A program made the translations under genes and the position numbers. Below are positions 1-4,992 of a stretch of DNA of 7,727 bases, in pieces. This DNA comes from CAZEFK01 sp964511405. Its GTDB lineage: Bacteria > Pseudomonadota > Alphaproteobacteria > Elsterales > Elsteraceae. The notes under the pieces were generated by a model. It was not told the origin of the DNA, made no database searches, and saw nothing but the letters and a program-made list of their open reading frames with translations. The stretch lies in the NCBI GenBank assembly GCA_964511405.1, contig CAZEFK010000280.1, positions 1 to 7,727 of the forward strand, written 5' to 3'. Every line of letters begins with the position of its first letter. Position 1 is the first letter of the stretch.

Positions 1-158
1 GGCAGCACCAGCCGGCCGCTCGCGTCGATCTCGCGCGCACCGCCGGCCAGCGGCTCGCCCAAGGCGGCGATGCGGCCGTCCCGGATGCCGATGTCGGCGG
101 TGAACACGTCCGACGCCGTCGCGACCTTGCCGCCGCGGATGACCAGATCGAAGCCCAT
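1..158 (-). CDS. hydA: Dihydropyrimidinase / D-hydantoinase, N-terminal fragment
   Basis: Partial gene. Reading leftward from the ATG at 158-156, about 52 residues are visible before the left edge. They begin MGFDLVIRGGKVATASDVF and continue through ADIGIRDGRIAALGEPL to an IDASGRLVLP segment. This is the N-terminal beta-sandwich strand pattern of cyclic amidohydrolases of the dihydropyrimidinase/hydantoinase group (family knowledge). The segment just before the metal-binding HxH is reached, but the HxH, carboxylated lysine and other active-site residues lie outside the window. Family members open the ring of dihydropyrimidines or 5-substituted hydantoins to N-carbamoyl amino acids in the cytoplasm. 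A purine-rich GGCAGGAC stretch lies directly upstream of the ATG. The operon on the right carries an N-carbamoyl-D-amino acid hydrolase, the usual partner enzyme, which favours the hydantoinase reading over allantoinase or dihydroorotase. An isofunctional assignment is not possible from this fragment. Confidence 0.82.
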   Translation of the reverse strand, partial: MGFDLVIRGGKVATASDVFTADIGIRDGRIAALGEPLAGGAREIDASGRLVL

Positions 159-234
159 GTCCTGCCGTCCTTGCTGTCTCGTGGCCCAGGCTAGGCAAGA
201 TCCGGGCCGGAGGCCAGCCGCCGGCTCATATCGA

Positions 235-257
235 GGGCGACGCCTGAGACGACGCCC
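235..257. repeat. Imperfect inverted repeat in the hydA-antitoxin intergenic region
   Basis: GGGCG-A-CG, a 7-nt loop CCTGAGA, then CG-A-CGCCC. The arms pair 5 bp, have an A/A mismatch, then pair 2 bp. It lies about 77 bp upstream of the hydA start, in a 187-bp intergenic stretch (159-345) with no convincing gene. It could be an operator or a small hairpin, but with about 70% GC it could also be chance. Confidence 0.3.
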
Positions 258-267
258 CGGACTAGGA

Positions 268-290
268 TGATCGTGGCATGGAGCCGATCA
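268..290. promoter_or_regulatory. Perfect 6-bp inverted repeat, possible operator
   Basis: TGATCG at 268-273 and CGATCA at 285-290 are perfect inverted arms separated by 11 nt. The centre-to-centre spacing of about 17 nt is roughly one and a half helical turns. The repeat sits 55 bp upstream of the antitoxin-remnant start and about 110 bp upstream of the divergent hydA start. Antitoxins of this kind usually autoregulate by binding inverted repeats in front of their own gene (family knowledge), so this may be a relic operator. No clear -35/-10 pair was found nearby, so the assignment is weak. Confidence 0.3.
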
Positions 291-335
291 CCTGTAGTCC
301 GATGACCCGTTCAGACGCGACCGTCCGTAAACCCC

Positions 336-339
336 GGAG
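336..339 (+). promoter_or_regulatory. Ribosome binding site of the antitoxin remnant
   Basis: GGAG with a 6-nt spacer (CAAGGC) before the ATG at 346. This is well placed, and it supports 346 as the ancestral start even though that frame is broken soon afterwards. Confidence 0.55.
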
Positions 340-345
340 CAAGGC

Positions 346-616
346 ATGGCGATAAATTGTAGATGCGGAGACCGAACGCTTCGCCCGACGCCTGGCGGCG
401 CTCCGCGGAGAGACCATCGAGCAGGCGGTGAGCGCCGGGGTCAGGGCGGAGCTGGCGCGGACCGACCGAGCGACACCAGAGGCGCTCACCGTCGAACAGC
501 AAGCGCTGGTCGACGAGACCATGGCGATGGTCGCGAAGCTACCGCCATTGCCGATCGATCGCGAGGACCCAACCGGCTTTCTCTATGACGATGCCGGCCT
601 CCCGCGCTGCCAGTAG
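346..616 (+). pseudogene. Frameshifted Rv0623/VapB-like antitoxin (PSK_trans_fac type), orphan
   Basis: From the ATG at 346 the first four codons read MAIN, as typical antitoxins of this family begin. The frame then becomes unrelated sequence. From about 362 a second frame reads DAETERFARRLAALRGETI, continues through QAVSAGVRAELARTD, and ends DREDPTGFLYDDAGLPRCQ at the TAG at 614-616. The N-terminal helix pattern and the C-terminal 'D..GLP' ending match Rv0623-like type II antitoxins (PF07704, from family knowledge). The two parts are separated by only 4 nt (TGTA, 358-361), so 1 extra or 2 missing bases explain the break. Upstream in the second frame there is a TAA at 353-355 and the first GTG comes only at 428, which would delete the DNA-binding part. 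Normally a PIN-domain toxin gene follows with overlap. Here only 24 nt separate the stop from the convergent lysR end, so no toxin is present. It is probably a decayed remnant; a sequencing error is the alternative. Confidence 0.7.
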
Positions 617-640
617 CCGTCTACCCAGACTCGCACCGGC

Positions 641-1555
641 TCACCCCATCGCCTGCGCCGGCAGCGCGGCCACGGTCTCGTCCAGCACTTGGCGGACGCC
701 GGCCAGGAACCGCTGGGCGGTACGCGGCAGTTCGCGGCGCGCCGACCACACGGCGAAGGCGACCGACGGGATCGCCGGCTCGAACGGCCGCACCGCCAGG
801 CCCGGACGGCCGCCGCCCGAGGGCGAGAACGGGTCGACCACCGACGGACCGAGCCCGGCCTGCGCCAGGTCGCAGGCGGTATCGCAATATTGGACCGAGA
901 CCGCGAACCGGAAGGGCTGGCGGCTGGCCGCGAAGGCGGCGCGCACCGCGGCACCCATGCGCGTGCCGGCATGCAGCGCCACCAGGTCGCCCGCCTGCAG
1001 TTCGGCCGGCGTCACCACCGCCCGGCGCGCCAGCGGATGCTCGGGGTGGCACACGCAGACCATGCGGCCCTGGAACAACGGCTCCAGGGCCAGGGTCGGC
1101 TGACCGTCCAGCCCCAGGCCGAATCCCAGGTCGGCGTCGCCGCTCTCGACCGCGCGCACCACGGTGTCCAGCTCGCGCACGTCGAACGACACCCGGACCC
1201 GCGGATGGCGCCGGGCGAAGCGCTGCAGCGCCACCGGAATGGCGCCGCGCCCGAGCGGCGGCGTACTCACCACCCGCAGCCGGCTGGCCTTGTCGTCGCG
1301 CAGGTCCTCCAGCCGGCGTTCCAGCACCGCGTACATCGCGAACAGCGGCTCCGACTCCTCCTGGATCTGGCGCGCCGCGTCGGTCGGGTACAGGCGGTTG
1401 TTGACCCGTTCGAACAGCGCAAAGCCGACCTGGCTCTCGATCTGCTTGATCGCGTTGCTGACCGCCGGCTGCGACATGCCCAAAAGGCCGGCCGCTGCCA
1501 TGGTGGTCTGGCCGCGCATCACGGCGCGCAGGATCTGCAGCTGGCGCAGCGTCAT
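641..1555 (-). CDS. LysR-type transcriptional regulator
   Basis: 304 residues, the usual LysR-family length. Residues ~1-60 form the winged helix-turn-helix, with the recognition segment MSQPAVSNAIKQIE at 27-40 and the following VGFALFER. The rest is the two-lobed effector-binding domain, including QYCDTACDLAQAGLGPSVVDPF, reported here only in part as the conserved AGLGPSVVDPF segment. It is a cytoplasmic DNA-binding protein that normally responds to a small-molecule inducer. The gene is divergent from the ABC/hydrolase operon, starting 110 bp from the permease start, and so is its likely regulator; the inducer may be a substrate or intermediate of that pathway. The ATG at 1555 begins the classic MTLRQLQIL opening. 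Its ribosome binding site is weak, but a tiny upstream frame (ATG at 1572, MAISRA) ends in a TGA overlapping this ATG and could couple translation. The gene converges on the antitoxin remnant with 24 bp between and no obvious terminator hairpin. Confidence 0.93.
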   Translation of the reverse strand: MTLRQLQILRAVMRGQTTMAAAGLLGMSQPAVSNAIKQIESQVGFALFERVNNRLYPTDAARQIQEESEPLFAMYAVLERRLEDLRDDKASRLRVVSTPPLGRGAIPVALQRFARRHPRVRVSFDVRELDTVVRAVESGDADLGFGLGLDGQPTLALEPLFQGRMVCVCHPEHPLARRAVVTPAELQAGDLVALHAGTRMGAAVRAAFAASRQPFRFAVSVQYCDTACDLAQAGLGPSVVDPFSPSGGGRPGLAVRPFEPAIPSVAFAVWSARRELPRTAQRFLAGVRQVLDETVAALPAQAMG

Positions 1556-1559
1556 GCCC

Positions 1560-1601
1560 GACTAATCGCCATCTGAATAGTCTGGCCGCATTTCTTATAA
1601 T
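1560..1601 (+). promoter_or_regulatory. Divergent control region: dyad and TATAAT promoter for the operon
   Basis: A perfect TATAAT hexamer lies at 1596-1601 and is AT-rich against its surroundings. At 17-bp spacing the -35 position (1573-1578) reads CTGAAT, only a partial match to TTGACA, as expected of an activator-dependent promoter. Overlapping this position is an inverted repeat, GACTA (1560-1564) N13 TAGTC (1578-1582), a candidate LysR-protein site. It does not contain a clean T-N11-A LysR box. On the minus strand TTGCGA / 18 bp / CATTAT through the same AT-rich patch could drive lysR. The -10 is strong by eye; the rest is inference. Confidence 0.5.
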
Positions 1602-1654
1602 GGCTGCAATTGAACCGGGGTCGCAAGCCGCCCTATCGTTGCCGGTCTGACTGC

Positions 1655-1659
1655 GGAGG
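1655..1659 (+). promoter_or_regulatory. Ribosome binding site deciding the permease start
   Basis: GGAGG at 1655-1659 directly abuts an ATG at 1660 (no spacer) but stands 6 nt before the in-frame ATG at 1666. The spacing strongly favours 1666 as the used start, giving a protein beginning MAVAARADE. Confidence 0.7.
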
Positions 1660-1665
1660 ATGCGG

Positions 1666-2508
1666 ATGGCTGTGGCGGCGCGCGCGGACGAGATCGCGGG
1701 CTTGGCCATCGCGCCCCAGCGCTACTGGGGCCGCTGGACGGCCGTCGCCCTGATCCTGCTGGCGCTGGCCGGCCTCGTCTATGCCTTCGCGGTCGGCCAG
1801 ATCGAATGGAGCTATGTCGGCCGCTTCCTGACCGTGCCGGCGATCCTGCGCGGCCTCGCCAACACCGTCATCATGGCGGTGCTGGCCATGGCGATCGGCA
1901 TCGTGCTGGGGGTCGCGGCGGCGGTCATGCGCATGTCGCCGAACCCGGTGCTGGGCGCCGTGGCCCAGGGCTATGCCTGGCTGTTCCGCGGCACCCCGGT
2001 GATCCTGCAGCTGCTGCTGTGGTTCAACCTGGCGCTGGTGTTCCCCACCCTCGGCATTCCCGGGCTGGTCTCGGCGCGCACGGTCGATGTGATGACACCC
2101 TTCACCGCCGCGCTGCTGGGCCTCGGCATCAACCAGGGCGCCTATACGTCGGAGGTCGTGCGCGCCGGCCTGCTCGCCGTCGACATCGGGCAGTACGAAG
2201 CGGCCAAGGCGATCGGCATGACCCGGCTGCTGGCGCTGCGCCGGATCATCCTGCCCCAGGCCATGCGGGTGATCATCCCGCCGGTCGGCAACGAGTTCAT
2301 CGGCATGGTCAAGCTGACCTCGCTGGCCAGCGTCATCCAATATGCCGAGATCCTGCACAACGCCGAGAACATCTATTACGCCAACGCCCGGGTCATCGAG
2401 CTGCTGATCGTCGCCGCGATCTGGTACTTGGGCGTGGTGACGGTGCTGTCGCTCGGCCAGGCCCGGATCGAAGCGGTCTTCGCCCGCGGCGCCGGCCGAC
2501 GCCAATGA
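1666..2508 (+). CDS. ABC transporter permease, polar amino acid (HEQRO) type
   Basis: 280 residues. It is the inner-membrane channel subunit of an importer related to the histidine/glutamine/arginine/opine group. After a ~20-residue cytoplasmic start, the first membrane segment is at about 25-45 (VALILLALAGLVYAF). A second runs ~63-88, a third around the RGTPVILQLLLWF motif (108-120), and others at ~140-158 and ~240-260. The cytoplasmic EAA loop that docks on the ATPase is clear: QYEAAKAIGMTRLLALRRI, with EAAKAIGM at 178-185, followed by PVGNEFIGMVKLTSL. Only one permease gene is present, so the channel is probably a homodimer. The preceding GGAGG selects the start at 1666 over the in-frame ATG at 1660. 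The stop overlaps the next start (ATGA, 2505-2508), implying coupled translation with the ATPase. Family is confident; the substrate is inferred only from the neighbours. Confidence 0.94.
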   Translation: MAVAARADEIAGLAIAPQRYWGRWTAVALILLALAGLVYAFAVGQIEWSYVGRFLTVPAILRGLANTVIMAVLAMAIGIVLGVAAAVMRMSPNPVLGAVAQGYAWLFRGTPVILQLLLWFNLALVFPTLGIPGLVSARTVDVMTPFTAALLGLGINQGAYTSEVVRAGLLAVDIGQYEAAKAIGMTRLLALRRIILPQAMRVIIPPVGNEFIGMVKLTSLASVIQYAEILHNAENIYYANARVIELLIVAAIWYLGVVTVLSLGQARIEAVFARGAGRRQ

Positions 2509-3269
2509 CCGATCCGATCGTCCGCGCCGTCGGCGTCGGCAAGCGCTTCGGCCAGTTCCAGGCGCTGTCCGAGGTCACCCTCGACGTGGCGCGGGGCGAG
2601 GTCCTGTGCGTCATCGGCCCGTCGGGCTCGGGCAAGAGCACCTTCCTGCGCTGCATCAACCAGCTCGAGACCGTCAGCGAAGGTGCGTTGTGGGTCGACG
2701 GCGACCTGGTCGGCTATCGCCGCGTCGGCAACCGCCTGCACCGGCTGGGCGACGCCGAGGTCGCGCGGCAGCGCCTGGCCACCGGCATGGTGTTCCAGCG
2801 CTTCAACCTGTTCCCGCACAAGACGGCGCTGCAGAACGTGACCGAGGGCCCGGTGCAGGTGCTGCGCCGCCCGCGCGCCGAGGCAGCGGCGGAGGCGCAG
2901 GCGCTGCTGGCGCGGATCGGGCTGGCCAGCAAGGCCGACGCCTATCCCGTCGAGCTGTCGGGCGGCCAGCTGCAGCGCGTGGCGATCGCCCGCGCCCTGG
3001 CGATGCAGCCGAGGCTCATGCTGTTCGATGAGCCGACCTCGGCGCTCGACCCCGAGCTGGTCGGGGAGGTGCTGACCGTGATGCGCGACTTGGCCGCGTC
3101 AGGCATGACCATGATCGTGGTGACCCACGAGCTGGGCTTTGCCCGCGAGGTCGCCGACCGCGTCGTCTTCATGGACCACGGCCGCATCGTCGAGGCCGGC
3201 CCCGCCGCCGAGGTCCTGGCCCGCCCCAACAATCCGCGCACCGCCGAATTCATCGCCGCGGTTATCTGA
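2505..3269 (+). CDS. ABC transporter ATP-binding protein, polar amino acid type
   Basis: 254 residues, a complete single nucleotide-binding domain. Visible motifs: Walker A GPSGSGKST at 38-46, Q-loop Q98 in MVFQRFNLFPH, signature LSGGQLQR at 151-158, Walker B and catalytic glutamate LMLFDEPTSALD (D175, E176), and the switch histidine H208 in VTHELGFA. It hydrolyses ATP on the cytoplasmic face to drive the preceding permease. The signature continues LQR rather than the QQR typical of this subfamily, a minor change outside the core LSGGQ. A GDLVGYRRVGNRLHRL stretch around 66-81 is the small insert usual in this subgroup. The start overlaps the permease stop by 4 nt. AGGAG for the next gene begins on the last base of this gene's stop codon. 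Confidence 0.96.
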   Translation: MTDPIVRAVGVGKRFGQFQALSEVTLDVARGEVLCVIGPSGSGKSTFLRCINQLETVSEGALWVDGDLVGYRRVGNRLHRLGDAEVARQRLATGMVFQRFNLFPHKTALQNVTEGPVQVLRRPRAEAAAEAQALLARIGLASKADAYPVELSGGQLQRVAIARALAMQPRLMLFDEPTSALDPELVGEVLTVMRDLAASGMTMIVVTHELGFAREVADRVVFMDHGRIVEAGPAAEVLARPNNPRTAEFIAAVI

Positions 3270-3273
3270 GGAG
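3269..3273 (+). promoter_or_regulatory. Ribosome binding site of the first binding protein
   Basis: AGGAG at 3269-3273, beginning on the last base of the ATPase stop codon, with a 5-nt spacer to the ATG at 3279. It is one of the strongest sites in the operon, consistent with a binding protein made in excess over the membrane complex. Confidence 0.65.
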
Positions 3274-3278
3274 CCACC

Positions 3279-4100
3279 ATGAAGAGATCAGCCCTGCCCG
3301 CCCTCGCCCTCCTGCTGGCCCCCCTCGCCGCCCACGCCGAGGCGCCGCCGGCGATCAAGGCCAAGGGCGAGATCGTCGCCGCGGTGGTGCCGAACTATCC
3401 GCCCTTCGAGTTCAAGGACCCGGCGACCGACAAGCTCAGCGGCGTCGACATCGAGCTGGGCAACGCGCTGGCCGCCAAGCTGGGCGTCAAGCTGCGCTGG
3501 GAAGAGACCGCGTTCGAGCAGATGATCAGCTCGGTCGACACCGGCCGCGTCGACATCATCCTGTCGGGCATGACCGACCTCGCCAGCCGCCACGACAAGG
3601 TCACCTTCGTCGACTACGTGAAGTCGGGCCCGCAGTTCTACACCACGGCCGCGCGGGGCGCCGAGTTCAAGGACGTGACGGCCCTGTGCGGCAAGAACGT
3701 CGGCGCCAGCCGCCGCACCTCGTTCCCCGCCGAGATCAAGGGCTGGAGCGACGAGTACTGCGTCAAGGCCGGCAAGCCCGCCATCACCGTCGTCGGCACC
3801 GAGGGCTCGGTCGACGCCCGCACCCAGCTGACCCAAGGCCGCGTCGACGCGGCCATGCAAGGCAACGAGACCATCCCCTACCTGATGCAGCAGGAGCCGG
3901 GCCGCTACGCGCCGATCGGCAGCGCCATCGCCGCCCAGTACACGGGGATCGGCGTCGCCAAGGGCAACGCCGCCCTGCAGCAGGCGATCAAGGAGGCGCT
4001 CGACCAGCTGATCGCCGACGGCAGCTACGGCAAGATCCTGGCCAAGTGGCAGCTCGGCGACATCGCCGTGCCCAAGGCCACCGTCAACGCCGGCGAGTGA
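3279..4100 (+). CDS. Periplasmic substrate-binding protein, family 3 (copy 1)
   Basis: 273 residues. Signal peptide at 1-20 with a basic start (MKR), a hydrophobic core (LPALALLLAPLAA) and an AHA/E cleavage site. The mature part is a family-3 solute-binding protein (SBP_bac_3): PNYPPFEFKD at ~38-47, GVDIELGNALAAKLG at 55-69, ILSGMTDLASRHDKVTFVD at 94-112, and DGSYGKILAKWQ near the end. R104 lies where this family holds the ligand carboxylate. Where HisJ/LAO proteins have the alpha-amine-binding Asp in '..LQDE', this protein reads MQGNE, with Gly at 195. This suggests a ligand without a free alpha-amine (inference). Cysteines C137 and C161 could form a periplasmic disulphide. It delivers ligand to the permease/ATPase just upstream. 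About half its residues match the second binding protein downstream, so the pair arose by duplication or parallel recruitment. Confidence 0.93.
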   Translation: MKRSALPALALLLAPLAAHAEAPPAIKAKGEIVAAVVPNYPPFEFKDPATDKLSGVDIELGNALAAKLGVKLRWEETAFEQMISSVDTGRVDIILSGMTDLASRHDKVTFVDYVKSGPQFYTTAARGAEFKDVTALCGKNVGASRRTSFPAEIKGWSDEYCVKAGKPAITVVGTEGSVDARTQLTQGRVDAAMQGNETIPYLMQQEPGRYAPIGSAIAAQYTGIGVAKGNAALQQAIKEALDQLIADGSYGKILAKWQLGDIAVPKATVNAGE

Positions 4101-4105
4101 CGCCC

Positions 4106-4987
4106 ATGCCCGACACCGCTTCGCTGCGCGTCCCCCTGGCCCCGGCCAACGCGGCGCCGCCGGCGCCGGAATATCCCTGGCCCCAGGGCTACCAGGCCGC
4201 CCTGTTCCTGTCGTTCGACGTCGACGCCGAGGCCGCCTGGACGGCCAAGGACCCGGCCCGCTTCGGCGAGCTGGTGACCATGTCCTATGGCGGCTTCGAG
4301 GCCCGCGTCGGCGTGCCCAAGCTCCTGGAGTTGCTGCGCCAGGAGGGCCTCAAGGCCACGTTCTTCGTGACCGGCTGGTCGGTCGAGGCCCATCCCGCCA
4401 TGGCCGAGGCCATCCTGCGCGACGGCCACGAGATCGGCCATCACGGCTTCGACCACATCATGCCGGTGCCCGGCGATCCGCGGCTGGTCGAGGAGGTCGA
4501 CCGCGGCCTCGACACGCTGAAGCGCCGGCTGGGCGTGGTCCCGGTCGGCTACCGCGCGCCCTCGGGCGAAAGCTGCGAGGAGCTGCGGGTGCTGCTGAAG
4601 CAGCGCGGGCTCCTGTACTCGTCGTCCTGGCGCGACGACGTCAGGCCCTACCGCCATGTCCTGGCCGACGGCAGCGCGGGGCTGATCGAGCTGCCGGTGA
4701 CCATGACCTATGACGACTGGCTCTATGGCCTGTCGCATCGCTACAGCCCGCGGCCGATGTTCCCGGCCGACCATGTGCTGTCGATCTGGGAGGACGAGCT
4801 GGCCGAGACCCGCGACTGGGGCGGCCTGATCACCACGGTCCTGCACCCGCAGGTCAGCGGCCGGCCGATGCGGCTGCGCCTGCTGCGCCGCTTCCTGCGC
4901 CATGCGCGCGGCTATGGCGACGTGTGGATCGCCACCGGCCAGGAGATCGCCCGTCACTTCGCCGCCTGCGAGGCCGGGCAGGCCTAG
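4106..4987 (+). CDS. NodB-fold hydrolase of the HpPgdA/cyclic imidase-like group
   Basis: 293 residues, starting 5 nt after the binding-protein stop. It belongs to the polysaccharide deacetylase (CE4) superfamily. Metal and catalytic residues are visible: SFDVDAE with D38 and D40, GHHGFDH with H113 and H117, GYRAPSGE with R150, and VLHPQVSGRP with H247. The motif set, including the HP.VS.RP ending, resembles Helicobacter pylori PgdA and the bacterial cyclic imide hydrolases more than classical NodB. There is no signal peptide or membrane anchor, so the protein is cytoplasmic and unlikely to act on peptidoglycan. Its place in a hydantoin/carbamoyl operon points to hydrolysis of cyclic imides or a related ring amide. 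From memory, the Pseudomonas putida YZ-26 imidase has this same length. A PuuE-type allantoinase is a less likely alternative: as I recall that group has Glu in place of the motif-1 Asp. The fold is secure; the substrate is inference. Confidence 0.88.
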   Translation: MPDTASLRVPLAPANAAPPAPEYPWPQGYQAALFLSFDVDAEAAWTAKDPARFGELVTMSYGGFEARVGVPKLLELLRQEGLKATFFVTGWSVEAHPAMAEAILRDGHEIGHHGFDHIMPVPGDPRLVEEVDRGLDTLKRRLGVVPVGYRAPSGESCEELRVLLKQRGLLYSSSWRDDVRPYRHVLADGSAGLIELPVTMTYDDWLYGLSHRYSPRPMFPADHVLSIWEDELAETRDWGGLITTVLHPQVSGRPMRLRLLRRFLRHARGYGDVWIATGQEIARHFAACEAGQA

Positions 4988-4992
4988 GCCGG

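Noticed and set aside
206..225. GCCGG-N10-CCGGC inverted repeat
   Set aside because: Short GC-only arms expected by chance at this base composition.
70..270. Plus-strand 66-codon frame over the hydA start
   Set aside because: Antisense to the hydantoinase N-terminus, with no family motif and a basic Arg-rich tail typical of shadow frames.
617..640. Terminator between the convergent antitoxin remnant and lysR
   Set aside because: Only 24 bp, with no stable stem or T-run on either strand.
1660..1665. Upstream ATG as the permease start
   Set aside because: It directly abuts the GGAGG with no spacer; the in-frame ATG at 1666 has the proper 6-nt spacing.
621..1709. Long minus-strand frame (362 codons) overlapping lysR
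   Set aside because: Arg/Gly/Pro-rich frame produced by GC-rich coding in another phase. The overlapping 304-residue LysR protein has clear family motifs.
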